A stretch of DNA of 64,000 nt from Flavobacterium dankookense (GCF_004362665.1 NZ_SNXR01000012.1:124001-188000), one strand, 5' to 3'. Shown: positions 50,444 through 59,492, counted from the first letter of the stretch. Notes: generated from the letters alone by a model not told the origin. A program made the numbers and translations.

Positions 50444-52624
50444 ATGAGTAAGAAACCTAAAAAATTTGGAAAAAATGTAAAAACATTTTCCGAAAAGATA
50501 TTTAAAATACTATCAAAAAATGCCAATAAGCCATTCAATTATAAACAAATAGCTGCTATTCTTGAATTGGATGATACTAAAAGTAGAAATGAAATAATTA
50601 AGGATTTAAAAATTCTTGCAGCTCAAAAACTGATTATTGAGTCCGAGCCAGGAAAATATTTAGTTAAAGCAACAAATCAAAAATACTACGAAGGTAAAAT
50701 TGATATGACCAGCCGAAAAGCAGGTTATTTTGTTTGTGATGAATTAGAAAACGATGTTTTTGTTCCGTTTGTAAATTTAAATCATGCTTTGGATGGCGAT
50801 ACCGTTAAAGCTTATGTTTATGATAGAAGAAGTTCTAGAAAACCTGAAGCTGAAGTTTTAGAAATTTTAGAGCGTGCCAAAGAAGAATTTGTTGGCGTTA
50901 TTGATATTCAAAAGAATTTTGGATTTGTCACGACTGCCAATGCTAAAATGTACACAGATATTTTTATTCCAAAAAATAAATTAGCCGATGCTCAACACGG
51001 TGATGTTGTATTAGTAAAACTAGAAGATTGGCCAGCAAAAGCCGACTCTCCTTTTGGTTCCGTGATTAAAGTTCTAGGAAAACCAGGAGAACATAACACT
51101 GAAATTCATGCAATTTTAGCCGAATATGGTTTACCGTATGATTTTCCGATTGAAGTTGATGCTTATGCCAATAAACTCGATACTTCGATAACCGAACAAG
51201 AAATAGCAAAACGTCGAGATATGCGCGATGTTTTGACATTTACCATTGATCCAAAAGATGCAAAAGATTTTGATGATGCATTATCGTTTCAAGTTTTAGA
51301 CAACGGAAATTTTGAAATTGGTGTTCATATTGCTGATGTTTCTCATTATTTACAAGAAGGAACAATTTTGGATAATGAAGCGTATAACAGAGCAACTTCA
51401 GTATATTTAGTGGATAGAGTTGTTCCAATGTTACCGGAAGTTTTATCAAATTTTGCTTGTTCACTTCGTCCACATGAAGAAAAATATACATTTTCAGCTA
51501 TTTTTGAATTAACTCCAAAAGCAGAAGTTGTCAATCAATGGTTTGGTCGAACAATAATTTATTCTGATCAACGATTTGCTTATGAAGAAGCACAGCAAAT
51601 TATTGAAACTAAATCCGATATAATTCCGGCTGAAATTTCTCTTACCGGAAAGGAATATCAAGTTCCAAAACCAATCGTTGAAGCAACTTTAAAATTAGAC
51701 GAATTAGCTAAAATTCTTCGTAGAAAAAGAATGGCAGCTGGCGCAATTTCGTTTGATAAAGTAGAAGTAAAATTCAATTTAAATGAAGAAGCTGAACCTG
51801 TTGGCGTTTTCTTTAAAGTTTCCAAAGATGCTAATCATTTGATTGAAGAATTTATGCTTTTAGCCAATCGAAAAGTGGCCGAATTTATAGGGAAACAAAA
51901 GAAGACTTTTGTGTATAGAATTCACGATGAACCAAATGAAGATAAATTGATAAACTTGCAAACAGTTATTTCGAAATTTGGTTATTCCATTAATATGAAA
52001 TCCAAACAAGATATTTCAAAATCATTAAACAATTTATTGAATGAAGTAAATGGTAAAAAAGAACAAAATTTAGTCGATACGTTAACCATTCGAAGTATGA
52101 GTAAAGCAAAATATTCAACTGAAAATATTGGTCATTATGGATTAGCTTTTGATTATTACAGTCATTTTACATCGCCAATTCGAAGATATCCAGATGTAAT
52201 GGTTCATAGATTATTGCAATTTTATTTAGATGGAGGAAAATCTGCCGATGCTGAAATCTTTGAAGAAAAATGTGAACATTCCAGTAATATGGAAGGTTTA
52301 GCAGCTCAAGCCGAACGAGATTCTGTAAAATACATGCAAGTAAAATACATGCAAGATCACAAAGACCAGGAATTTTTAGGCGTAATTTCAGGTGTAACCG
52401 AATGGGGAATTTATGTAGAAATTATCGAAAACAAATGCGAAGGAATGGTTAGAATTCGTGAAATAAAAGAAGATTATTATGTTTTTGATGAAAAGCAATA
52501 CGCATTGGTTGGACAAGTTTCTAAAGGTTTACTACAACTTGGAGATGAAGTTTATGTAAAAGTAAAAACTGCTGATTTGGTTAAAAAACAGTTGGATTTT
52601 CACTTTATTAGAAGAAATGAATAG
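50444..52624 (+). CDS. rnr: Ribonuclease R
   Basis: A 726-residue 3'-5' exoribonuclease. A winged-helix start (about 15-75) is followed by cold-shock domains (about 85-230), the catalytic RNB domain with DPKDAKDFDDALSF near 270-283, whose Asp residues bind Mg2+, and YSHFTSPIRRYPDVMVHRLL near 565-585, then a C-terminal S1 domain from about 640 (GVISGVTEWGIYVEI). The gene is complete. It is divergent from the DUF2007 gene and lies just right of the candidate origin. Confidence 0.96.
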   Translation: MSKKPKKFGKNVKTFSEKIFKILSKNANKPFNYKQIAAILELDDTKSRNEIIKDLKILAAQKLIIESEPGKYLVKATNQKYYEGKIDMTSRKAGYFVCDELENDVFVPFVNLNHALDGDTVKAYVYDRRSSRKPEAEVLEILERAKEEFVGVIDIQKNFGFVTTANAKMYTDIFIPKNKLADAQHGDVVLVKLEDWPAKADSPFGSVIKVLGKPGEHNTEIHAILAEYGLPYDFPIEVDAYANKLDTSITEQEIAKRRDMRDVLTFTIDPKDAKDFDDALSFQVLDNGNFEIGVHIADVSHYLQEGTILDNEAYNRATSVYLVDRVVPMLPEVLSNFACSLRPHEEKYTFSAIFELTPKAEVVNQWFGRTIIYSDQRFAYEEAQQIIETKSDIIPAEISLTGKEYQVPKPIVEATLKLDELAKILRRKRMAAGAISFDKVEVKFNLNEEAEPVGVFFKVSKDANHLIEEFMLLANRKVAEFIGKQKKTFVYRIHDEPNEDKLINLQTVISKFGYSINMKSKQDISKSLNNLLNEVNGKKEQNLVDTLTIRSMSKAKYSTENIGHYGLAFDYYSHFTSPIRRYPDVMVHRLLQFYLDGGKSADAEIFEEKCEHSSNMEGLAAQAERDSVKYMQVKYMQDHKDQEFLGVISGVTEWGIYVEIIENKCEGMVRIREIKEDYYVFDEKQYALVGQVSKGLLQLGDEVYVKVKTADLVKKQLDFHFIRRNE

Positions 52625-52630
52625 GTATAT

Positions 52631-52660
52631 TTTTGTCATACTGAGCGCAGTCGAAGTGTT
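52631..52660. repeat. Dispersed repeat arm GTCATACTGAGCGCAGTCGA
   Basis: A single arm TTGTCATACTGAGCGCAGTC followed by GAAGTGTTT, 7 bp after the rnr stop. This sequence type recurs between genes in many bacteria (from memory), usually as inverted arms; here only one arm is present. Confidence 0.5.
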
Positions 52661-52678
52661 TTATAAAATTTAAAATTT

Positions 52679-53344
52679 ATGAAAAAAATAATTTATAGTT
52701 TATTAGTATTCAGTTCAATAGCATTTGGACAAACAGAAAAAAATGTAGGTGATTTTACTAAAGTAACTTCATTTGATCAGATAGATGTTTTATTGGTTAA
52801 AAGCAATGAAAATAAAGCTGTAATCGATGGAAAAGGAGCAAACGAAGTGGAATTTGTAAATAAAAATGGTGAATTAAAAATAAGAATGCCATTGAGTAAA
52901 ATGCTAAAAGGCGATGATATTTCGGTAACGCTTTATTATAAAAATATCGATGCAGTTGAAGCTAATGAAGGTTCAAGAATTGCCTGTGGCGATGAAATAA
53001 AAACCGTAGCATTCGACATAAAAGTAAAAGAAGGTTCAGAAGTAAAATTGAAACTTGATGTTCAAAAATTAACCGCAAGAGTGGCGAACGGTTCAAAAAT
53101 TGAAGTCACAGGAAATGCTGTAAATCAGGATGTTTTAGCCAATTCTGGAGGAATTTATGAAGGTAAAGATTTAAAGACAAATCAAACTACTATTACCGCA
53201 AATGCTGGTGGTGAAGCAGATATTTTTGCAACCGATTTTGTTGATGCAAAAGTTCGAGCAGGTGGCGATATTACGATTTACGGTAAACCAAAACAAATCA
53301 ATCAAAAAGTTGTTGCCGGCGGAAATATTACAGAAGCAAAATAG
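52679..53344 (+). CDS. GIN-domain (DUF2807) exported protein
   Basis: A 221-residue protein with a signal peptide ending in FGQ (about residue 18) and a head GIN-domain/DUF2807 beta-solenoid: repeated short strands with Gly, Asn and Ala such as DGKGANEVEFVNKNGELKIR, VANGSKIEVTGNA, TITANAGGEADIFA and VRAGGDITIYGKPK. Members are secreted or surface proteins of unknown function, common in Bacteroidota. It may share the rnr transcript. Confidence 0.88.
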   Translation: MKKIIYSLLVFSSIAFGQTEKNVGDFTKVTSFDQIDVLLVKSNENKAVIDGKGANEVEFVNKNGELKIRMPLSKMLKGDDISVTLYYKNIDAVEANEGSRIACGDEIKTVAFDIKVKEGSEVKLKLDVQKLTARVANGSKIEVTGNAVNQDVLANSGGIYEGKDLKTNQTTITANAGGEADIFATDFVDAKVRAGGDITIYGKPKQINQKVVAGGNITEAK

Positions 53345-53392
53345 AAATAGTTTTAAAAATTAATTCTAAATTGCATTGTCAAAAAAACAAAC

Positions 53393-54082
53393 ATGATTTT
53401 AAACGATATTTTATCTGCCATTCCACTTGGTTTTTTTCTAAGTTTTATGATTGGACCAGTGTTTTTTGTATTACTTGAAACTAGTGTCATCAAAGGATTT
53501 AGAGCTGCTATTTTTTTTGATTTAGGTGTTGTTTTAGCAGATGTTGTTTTTATTCTTATTGCTTTTTTTAGTAGTTATCGATTAATTCAAAGTATAAAAG
53601 ATGATCCTGCATTATTCATTTTTGGTGGATTAGTTATGCTTACTTATGGAATTATTTCCTTTGTAAAAAACAAAAAGGAATCTAAGAAAAGCTTAGATGA
53701 AATTGACCCAAAAGAATTAGCAAAAACCAATTATTTATCACTTTTCATAAAAGGTTTTTTTCTTAATTTTATTAATATCGGTGTATTGGGTTTTTGGCTC
53801 GCTATTTTAATTACCATTGGTCCACAATTAGAGTTAAAACCATCTCGAATGATTACTTTTTTCTCTACATTAATTATTGTTTATTTCATAACAGATATTT
53901 TTAAAATTATAGCAGCTAAACAATTACGTAATAAACTCAACCCAAAAAATATCCTTTTAATCAAAAAATTTATCAGTATTGTTTTGATTATTTGTGGAGT
54001 AGTTTTATTATCACAAGCTTGGTTTCCAAAAGAAAGAAAGATTGTAAATTCTGCTTTTGAACAATTAGAAGAGAAGAAATAA
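53393..54082 (+). CDS. LysE family translocator
   Basis: A 229-residue membrane protein with six hydrophobic segments. It starts with SAIPLGFFLSFMIGPVFFVLLETSVIKG, the LysE/RhtB motif around G-P-x-x-F. A cytoplasmic loop rich in Lys and Glu (about 100-118) separates the two halves, as usual. The substrate is unknown; family members export amino acids. It follows the GIN protein by 48 bp and is followed by an inverted-repeat element. Confidence 0.88.
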   Translation: MILNDILSAIPLGFFLSFMIGPVFFVLLETSVIKGFRAAIFFDLGVVLADVVFILIAFFSSYRLIQSIKDDPALFIFGGLVMLTYGIISFVKNKKESKKSLDEIDPKELAKTNYLSLFIKGFFLNFINIGVLGFWLAILITIGPQLELKPSRMITFFSTLIIVYFITDIFKIIAAKQLRNKLNPKNILLIKKFISIVLIICGVVLLSQAWFPKERKIVNSAFEQLEEKK

Positions 54083-54102
54083 AATAGTTTTTTTCACTGA
54101 TC

Positions 54103-54187
54103 TTGTCATTTCGACGTTAGGAGAAATCACATAATATAAAGCAATACAAACTAATGTAATGAGATTCCTCCTTCGTCGGAATGACAA
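54103..54187. repeat. TTGTCATTTCGA inverted-repeat element (85 bp)
   Basis: The left end TTGTCATTTCGACGTTAGGA and the right end, read in reverse complement, TTGTCATTCCGACGAAGGAG, are diverged copies of one arm of about 28 bp, with about 28 AT-rich bases in the middle. It is the same family as 14849-14912. Confidence 0.8.
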
Positions 54188-54203
54188 GTTTGCTTTAAAT
54201 ACT

Positions 54204-54884
54204 AGGTTTTAATTAATTTTTTCCAAAAATTAAAAGCAAAAAATAAACATTTTTTTGTATCTCTTATTGAAGCATCTCCCGAAACTTCAGAACGGATTCT
54301 ATCTTATCTTTAATTAATTTTTCTAAAAATTTAAAATAAAAAAACTCCTAATTTCTTAGAAGGTTTTTAAGCATCTGCCGAAACTTCAGGACGGATTCGA
54401 ACATAACTTTAATTAATTTTTTCTAAAAATTTAGAAAAAAAAAAGAGACACATTTCTGTATCTCTTCTTAAGGCATCTCCCGAAGCTTCGGGACGGATTC
54501 GAACATATCTTTAATTAATTTTTTCTAAAAATTTAGAACAAAAAAAAAGAGACACATTTCTGTATCTCTTCTTAAGGCATCTCCCGAAGCTTCGGGACGG
54601 ATTCGAACATATCTTTAATTAATTTTTTCTAAAAATTTAGAACAAAAAAAAAGAGACACATTTCTGTATCTCTTCTTAAGGCATCTCCCGAAGCTTCGGG
54701 ACGGATTCGAACATCACTTTAATTAATTTTTTCTAAAAATTTAGAACAAAAAAAAGAGACACATTTCTGTATCTCTTTTTGAGGCATCTCCCGAAGCTTC
54801 GGGACGGATTCGAACATATCTTTAATTAATTTTTTCTAAAAATTTAGAACAAAAAAAAGAGACACATTTCTGTATCTCTTTTTG
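54204..54884. repeat. Tandem array of tRNA-Cys 3'-end plus terminator units
   Basis: Six units spaced 99-104 bp (GCATC landmarks at about 54271, 54370, 54472, 54576, 54680 and 54783, then 54886 in the real tRNA). Read on the minus strand, each has the T-arm remnant GTTCGAATCC, the palindrome TCCCGAAGCTTCGGGA, the acceptor end GATGCC, a terminator hairpin and an AT-rich spacer. The four units next to the tRNA are nearly identical; the two farthest are diverged, and one has a different hairpin (54345-54366). No gene lies in this stretch. Confidence 0.85.
54851..54884 (-). terminator. tRNA-Cys terminator
   Basis: On the minus strand GAGATACA-GAAA-TGTGTCTC forms an 8-bp stem with one T-G pair, followed by eight T. 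The same hairpin is repeated in the array units to the left. Confidence 0.85.
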
Positions 54885-54955
54885 AGGCATCGTCCGGATT
54901 CGAACCGGAGTATACGGTTTTGCAGACCGGTGCCTAGCCGCTCGGCCACGATGCC
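54885..54955 (-). tRNA. tRNA-Cys (anticodon GCA)
   Basis: A 71-nt cloverleaf on the minus strand: acceptor GGCATCG pairs with CGATGCC, the anticodon loop CTGCAAA holds GCA (plus strand 54921-54923), the T-arm is CCGG-TTCGAAT-CCGG, and the discriminator base is U, as expected for Cys. CCA is not encoded. A -7 box is at 54971-54978. Confidence 0.95.
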
Positions 54956-54970
54956 GTTTTTATTGGATTG

Positions 54971-54978
54971 CAAATATA
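54971..54978 (-). promoter_or_regulatory. Bacteroidota -7 box for tRNA-Cys
   Basis: TATATTTG on the minus strand, 15 bp before the tRNA 5' end, a fitting distance for a transcription start just upstream. Confidence 0.55.
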
Positions 54979-55015
54979 GAAAACAATTGATAATTAATAA
55001 TTAAAAATTAAAAAA

Positions 55016-55375
55016 TTAATTCCTGTATTCTTCCATTTCAATTGTAACCGCTTCAACATCGCCGCCAATTGGTGGATTTAACTTTGAAACAGCTAACAAA
55101 ATTCTAGAAACAGATGGAATTTCATCAAAAATCCTTTTTATAATTCGATGTGCAACATGTTCTAATAATTTAGAGCGAATTGCCATTTCTTCTTCCACTA
55201 TCCTATTTAGAAGCACATAATCAACCGTATCTTTTAACTCATCTGATAAAGAAGATTTCCTCAAATCAGTTTTAATTTCCAAATCAACTCGATAGTCAGA
55301 ACCTATCTTTGCCTCTTCTACCAAACAACCGTGAAATGAAAAAGTTCTTATATTTTGTAATTTTATTGTTCCCAT
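55016..55375 (-). CDS. folB: Dihydroneopterin aldolase
   Basis: A 119-residue FolB, which cleaves 7,8-dihydroneopterin in folate synthesis. FHGCLVEEAKIGSDYRVDLEI (14-34) carries the pterin-binding start, DTVDYVLLNRIV lies at 49-60, and AVSKLNPPIGG (95-105) has the catalytic-type Lys98. Length is normal. It is divergent from glnS. Confidence 0.94.
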   Translation of the reverse strand: MGTIKLQNIRTFSFHGCLVEEAKIGSDYRVDLEIKTDLRKSSLSDELKDTVDYVLLNRIVEEEMAIRSKLLEHVAHRIIKRIFDEIPSVSRILLAVSKLNPPIGGDVEAVTIEMEEYRN

Positions 55376-55383
55376 ATTTTTTG

Positions 55384-55409
55384 TTTTCAGTCTCAGTTTT
55401 CAGTCTCAG
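55384..55409. repeat. 13-bp tandem duplication TTTTCAGTCTCAG
   Basis: Two exact copies in the folB-glnS intergenic region. Confidence 0.7.
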
Positions 55410-55464
55410 TTGCAAGTTTATAAAAGAAAACTATAAACTGTAAACCGAAAACTCCAAACTTTTT

Positions 55465-55472
55465 TATCTTTG
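55465..55472 (+). promoter_or_regulatory. Bacteroidota -7 box for glnS
   Basis: TATCTTTG, 20 bp upstream of the glnS ATG at 55492. Confidence 0.6.
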
Positions 55473-55491
55473 CTAAAATTACAAAATATCT

Positions 55492-57177
55492 ATGTCAACA
55501 GAAGAAAAATCACTGAATTTCTTAGAACAAATTATCGAGGAAGATTTAAAAAATGGTTTATCAAAAGATAAGCTTCGTTTTCGTTTTCCGCCAGAACCAA
55601 ACGGTTATTTACACGTTGGTCATGCAAGTGCAATTTGTTTAAATTTTGGATTAGGAATTGATTATCAGTCGCCAGTAAATTTACGTTTTGACGACACCAA
55701 TCCAGCAAAGGAAGAACAGGAATATGTTGATGCTATCAAAAAAGACATTGAATGGTTGGGTTATCAATGGGCAAACGAATGTTATGCTTCCGACTATTTT
55801 CAACAATTATACGATTGGGCTGTTGAGTTTATCAAAAAAGGTAAAGCCTATGTTGATAGTCAATCTTCTGAAGAAATGGCAAAACAAAAAGGAACGCCAA
55901 CGCAAGTTGGAACTGATTCACCTTACAGAAATCGTTCGGTTGAAGAGAATTTAGACCTTTTTGAACGCATGAAAAATGGCGAATTTGAAGAAGGAACGCA
56001 TATTCTTCGTGCTAAAATTGACATGTCACATAACAATATGTTGATGCGTGATCCAATCATGTATCGTATTTTGAAAAAACATCATCATCGTACAGGAAAT
56101 GATTGGTGTATTTATCCAATGTATGATTGGGCTCATGGCGAAAGTGATTATTTGGAACAAATTTCGCACTCGTTTTGTACACTAGAATTTTTGCCTCACA
56201 GAGAATTATACGATTGGTTTTTAGACCAAGTTTATGACGAAACAAAAGTGCGTCCAAAGCAAAGAGAATTTGCTCGAAGAAACCTTTCTCATACTGTAGT
56301 TTCTAAACGAAAATTATTGCAATTAGTTGAAGAAAAGCATGTTAACGGTTGGGATGATCCGCGAATGAGTACCATTTCAGGAATGCGTCGCCGTGGTTAT
56401 CCGCCAATGGCAATTCGTAATTTTGCTAAAACTATTGGTATTGCAAAACGAACCAACTTGATTGATGTTTCACTTTTGGAGTTTTGCGTTCGCGAAGAAT
56501 TGAATAAAACTGCACCACGAGTTATGGCAGTTTTAAATCCAGTGAAATTAGTAATTACCAATTATCCTGATGGAAAAGAAGAATGGCTTGAAGCCGAAAA
56601 TAATCCGGAAGAAGAAGTAATGACGTATAGAAAAGTGCCTTTTTCTAAGGAATTATATATCGAAAGAGAAGATTTTCAGGAAGAAGCAAACAAGAAATTT
56701 TTCCGTTTAACTTTAGGTACAGAAGTACGTTTAAAAAATGCGTATATCATTAAAGGTGAAAGCGTTATAAAAGACGAAAACGGAACGATTACCGAAATTC
56801 ACTGTACGTATGATACCGATTCTCGCAGCGGAAGTGGAACAGAAGCTTCTCAAAGAAAAGTAAAAGGAACAATTCATTGGGTTTCTATTAATCATGCAAT
56901 TTCTGCTGAAGTTCGCAGTTATGACCGATTATTTTCTAATGAAAGTCCGGATGGAAATAAAGAAATCGACTTTAAAGAATTTATCAATCCAAATTCTTTA
57001 GAAATTATTACTGGTTATGTGGAACCAAGTTTGCAATCGGCTAAAGATTTAGACCAATTTCAATTTCAACGTTTAGGTTATTTTTGTGTTGATAAAGACT
57101 CATCTCCTTCCAACTTAGTTTTTAATAAAACGGTTGGTTTGAGAGACACTTGGGCAAAAGTGGAAAGTAAAGAATAA
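55492..57177 (+). CDS. glnS: Glutamine-tRNA ligase
   Basis: A 561-residue class I synthetase. The HIGH motif appears as HVGH at 41-44 after FPPEPNGYL, and the KMSKS equivalent is VSKRK at 270-274. The C-terminal beta-barrel anticodon domain is present and full length, ending in VGLRDTWAKVESK. It charges tRNA-Gln directly. It has its own promoter; the nearby gltX is the related Glu enzyme, on the other strand. Confidence 0.96.
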   Translation: MSTEEKSLNFLEQIIEEDLKNGLSKDKLRFRFPPEPNGYLHVGHASAICLNFGLGIDYQSPVNLRFDDTNPAKEEQEYVDAIKKDIEWLGYQWANECYASDYFQQLYDWAVEFIKKGKAYVDSQSSEEMAKQKGTPTQVGTDSPYRNRSVEENLDLFERMKNGEFEEGTHILRAKIDMSHNNMLMRDPIMYRILKKHHHRTGNDWCIYPMYDWAHGESDYLEQISHSFCTLEFLPHRELYDWFLDQVYDETKVRPKQREFARRNLSHTVVSKRKLLQLVEEKHVNGWDDPRMSTISGMRRRGYPPMAIRNFAKTIGIAKRTNLIDVSLLEFCVREELNKTAPRVMAVLNPVKLVITNYPDGKEEWLEAENNPEEEVMTYRKVPFSKELYIEREDFQEEANKKFFRLTLGTEVRLKNAYIIKGESVIKDENGTITEIHCTYDTDSRSGSGTEASQRKVKGTIHWVSINHAISAEVRSYDRLFSNESPDGNKEIDFKEFINPNSLEIITGYVEPSLQSAKDLDQFQFQRLGYFCVDKDSSPSNLVFNKTVGLRDTWAKVESKE

Positions 57178-57462
57178 AAATTAAACTATAAGTTTTACTA
57201 ATCAAAATCCTGAAACACTTCGGTATTTTTCTATTATTATAAAAAGTTATTAATAATTGAAAATTAATTAGTTTTTATTATCAAAAACGACCTTCATATT
57301 TTGTTTTTAATTCATTTTTAAAAATTGCTAAAGTGTTTTTACATAAATTATAAAAACTCCTTTTATTTCGCTTTAAAAACGTTTTTTGTTTCTTTAACCT
57401 GATATTAACACTAATTGCCATTTTTTTGTCGTATATTTAATAAAATTAAAAATATAGAAATT

Positions 57463-57792
57463 ATGGCAAGTAAAAGTAGTGAAAGTATTTTGGCACTTTT
57501 GGCTGGTGCAGCAATTGGGGTTGGAATTGGAATTTTGTTTGCTCCCGATAAAGGTTCAAATACAAGAGATAAAATAAAAAACAGTTTTGACGATTTGAAA
57601 GATGGTGTAAAATCTAAGTTTGGTTCTTTTGAAGACGAAGCCAAAGAGAAGTTTTCACAATCTAAAGATGAATTGAAGGAAACGGTAGAAAGTTTGCTTT
57701 CGCAATCAAGTTATAAAGCCGAAGAAGCGATTACTTTTTTGGAAGAAAAACTAGCAGAGCTTAAAAAACAAAACGCTAAACTTCAAAAATAA
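57463..57792 (+). CDS. YtxH domain-containing protein
   Basis: A 109-residue protein starting at the ATG at 57463 (MASKSSESILALLAGAAIGV); an in-frame upstream start would add an unlikely basic segment. One glycine-rich transmembrane helix (about 9-27, GAAIGVGIGILFAPDKG) is followed by a long amphipathic charged helix. This is the YtxH pattern, often stress-linked. The stop shares one base with the next ATG (TAATG). Confidence 0.88.
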   Translation: MASKSSESILALLAGAAIGVGIGILFAPDKGSNTRDKIKNSFDDLKDGVKSKFGSFEDEAKEKFSQSKDELKETVESLLSQSSYKAEEAITFLEEKLAELKKQNAKLQK

Positions 57793-58142
57793 TGGCTTTT
57801 GAAGAACTAAAAGAAAATGTTGACAGCATTCAAGAAAATGCTAAAGCCTATTTAGAAAGTAGTATTTCATACTATAAACTTTGGGGTTTTAAAGTAGCAA
57901 TGAAATCAACAACAATGATTCTCAAGTTTTTCTTGATTAGCATTTGTTTGATGATTTTTTTACTCTTTATTTCTATCGCTGGAGCAATTGCATTAGGAGA
58001 AATGATGGATAGCTATTCAATTGGTTTTCTGATTATTGCTGGAATATATTTGGTCTTAGCATTACTTTTATTTTTAGTAAAAGACAAAATTGTTGAAGGT
58101 CCAATTTTGGAAAAATTCTCTGAAATATTTTTTAACGATTAA
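57792..58142 (+). CDS. Phage-holin-like membrane protein (Holin-X/DUF1469 type)
   Basis: A 116-residue protein with an N-terminal amphipathic stretch (to about 45) and two transmembrane helices (about 48-75 and 80-100), the layout of the actinobacterial holin-X/DUF1469 group. It is not in a phage context; it sits between YtxH and DUF6327 as in other flavobacteria (from memory). A cell-envelope stress role is likely, lysis is not. Confidence 0.82.
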   Translation: MAFEELKENVDSIQENAKAYLESSISYYKLWGFKVAMKSTTMILKFFLISICLMIFLLFISIAGAIALGEMMDSYSIGFLIIAGIYLVLALLLFLVKDKIVEGPILEKFSEIFFND

Positions 58143-58145
58143 ATT

Positions 58146-58400
58146 ATGGAAACAAAAAAATATTCTTCTTATGCCGAAATAGAACGCGATTTGGAAATTC
58201 TAAACCTCGAAAAAGAACTTTATTATCAAAAAATGAAGTTGAGTTTTGATAAAACTAAAGAGAGTTTGGTTCCTTCAAAATCCGTTTCGTTCGTTGGCGA
58301 TTTATATCAAAAGGTATTTTCTGGAACGTATGGTACTATTTTCAAGATGTTAATTCCTTATGTAATAAATTGGTTAATAAACAGAAAAAGAGGCAATTAA
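58146..58400 (+). CDS. DUF6327-like small protein
   Basis: An 84-residue protein with a charged helical first half (SSYAEIERDLEILNLEKELYYQKMKL) and one possible membrane-near segment near the C-terminus (FKMLIPYVINWLI). It fits the DUF6327 type (from memory) and follows the holin-like gene by 3 bp. The stop codon sits in the loop of the terminator hairpin at 58385-58412. Confidence 0.75.
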   Translation: METKKYSSYAEIERDLEILNLEKELYYQKMKLSFDKTKESLVPSKSVSFVGDLYQKVFSGTYGTIFKMLIPYVINWLINRKRGN

Positions 58401-58412
58401 GCCTCTTTTTTT
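58385..58412. terminator. Two-way terminator between the DUF6327 and SPFH genes
   Basis: AAAAAGAGGC-AATTA-GCCTCTTTTT, a GC-bearing stem with T runs on both strands; the loop holds the DUF6327 stop codon (58398-58400). Confidence 0.85.
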
Positions 58413-58428
58413 ATTGAAATAAAATGAA

Positions 58429-59412
58429 TTAAACTTCATCTTCAGGGTTTGAAGTATCACTTGGATTAAAATCAGTTGAAGTGTGATCGTTTTTAGATTT
58501 AACACGTTTTGGTTGATTTTTCATCGTTTCACCAATTTGGTTACTTGCTGAGAAACTGGCTACCATGTTGTTTAACATATCACTTCCAGCTTGTGGAGAG
58601 TTTGGTAATAAAATCAAATTAGAATTTGTATCGGCTCCAATCGCTTGTAATGTATCGTAATGTTGCGTCACTACGATTAATGCCGAAGCTTCTTGAGAAT
58701 TGATTCCAACTGAATTTAAAACTTCAACACTTTCTACTAATCCACGAGCAATTTCTCTTCTTTGGTCAGCAATACCTTGACCTTGAAGTTTTTTACTTTC
58801 CGCTTCCGCTTTCGCTTTGGCAACAATTCTGATTCGTTGTGCTTCACTTTCGAATTCAGCAGCTGTTTTTTCTCTATCGGCAGCATTGATTCTATTCATC
58901 GCATTTTTTACTTGAATATCTGGATCAATATCAGTTACCAAAGTATTGATAATATCATAACCATACGATACCATTGCTTCGTTCAATTCGCGTTTTACAG
59001 CAACAGCAATATCATCTTTTCTAACAAACACATCATCCAAAATCAATTTAGGAACTTCAGCACGAACTACGTCAAATACATAAGCCGTGATTTGATCATG
59101 TGGATATTCTAATTTATAAAAAGCTTCATAAACTTTGTCTTGAATTACTTTAAACTGAACCGAAACTTTCATTTTGATAAAAACGTTATCTTTAGTTTTG
59201 GTTTCAATCAATACATCTAGTTGTTGAATTCTAAGGTTCACTCTTCCTGCAATTCTATCAATAACTGGAATTTTTAACTGTAAACCTGAGTTTCGAATAC
59301 TTGTAAATTTCCCGAAACGTTCTATAACTACAGCAGTTTGTTGCTTTACTGTAAAGAACGAAGAAAAAAGTAAAACCAGTCCGATAAAAAGGAGAATAAA
59401 AAAAATTGGCAT
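58429..59412 (-). CDS. SPFH/band 7 domain protein (QmcA-like)
   Basis: A 327-residue protein with one N-terminal transmembrane helix (about 3-20), the SPFH/band 7 domain (about 25-200, with VVIERFGKFTSIRNSGLQLKIP and DKVYEAFYKL), a helical Ala/Glu-rich oligomerisation region (EKTAAEFESEAQRIRIVAKAKAEA near 172-195) and a short polar tail. It is like QmcA/stomatin proteins of membrane microdomains. The region is convergent with the YtxH operon and divergent from the outer-membrane protein gene. Confidence 0.92.
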   Translation of the reverse strand: MPIFFILLFIGLVLLFSSFFTVKQQTAVVIERFGKFTSIRNSGLQLKIPVIDRIAGRVNLRIQQLDVLIETKTKDNVFIKMKVSVQFKVIQDKVYEAFYKLEYPHDQITAYVFDVVRAEVPKLILDDVFVRKDDIAVAVKRELNEAMVSYGYDIINTLVTDIDPDIQVKNAMNRINAADREKTAAEFESEAQRIRIVAKAKAEAESKKLQGQGIADQRREIARGLVESVEVLNSVGINSQEASALIVVTQHYDTLQAIGADTNSNLILLPNSPQAGSDMLNNMVASFSASNQIGETMKNQPKRVKSKNDHTSTDFNPSDTSNPEDEV

Positions 59413-59492
59413 AATTTCTATAAATTAAGTTGTTAATACTTTTATTATACGAGAATAACTTATGTTTGTTACAAATTATCAGTTATCATTTT

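Noticed and set aside
54204..54884. CRISPR array
   Set aside because: The repeats are about 103 bp with no unique spacers between them, no cas gene is near, and the units are recognisable tRNA-Cys 3' ends with terminators.
54204..54884. Additional complete tRNA genes in the array
   Set aside because: Each unit keeps only the T-arm and 3' acceptor parts; no anticodon arm, D-arm or 5' acceptor is present.
54885..54955. Integrative element attachment site at tRNA-Cys
   Set aside because: No integrase, mobility gene or second att copy bounding foreign DNA is visible; the duplicates are tandem and carry the terminator.
57792..58142. Prophage remnant
   Set aside because: A holin-like gene alone in a small envelope operon is not evidence of a phage; no structural, lysis or integrase genes are present.
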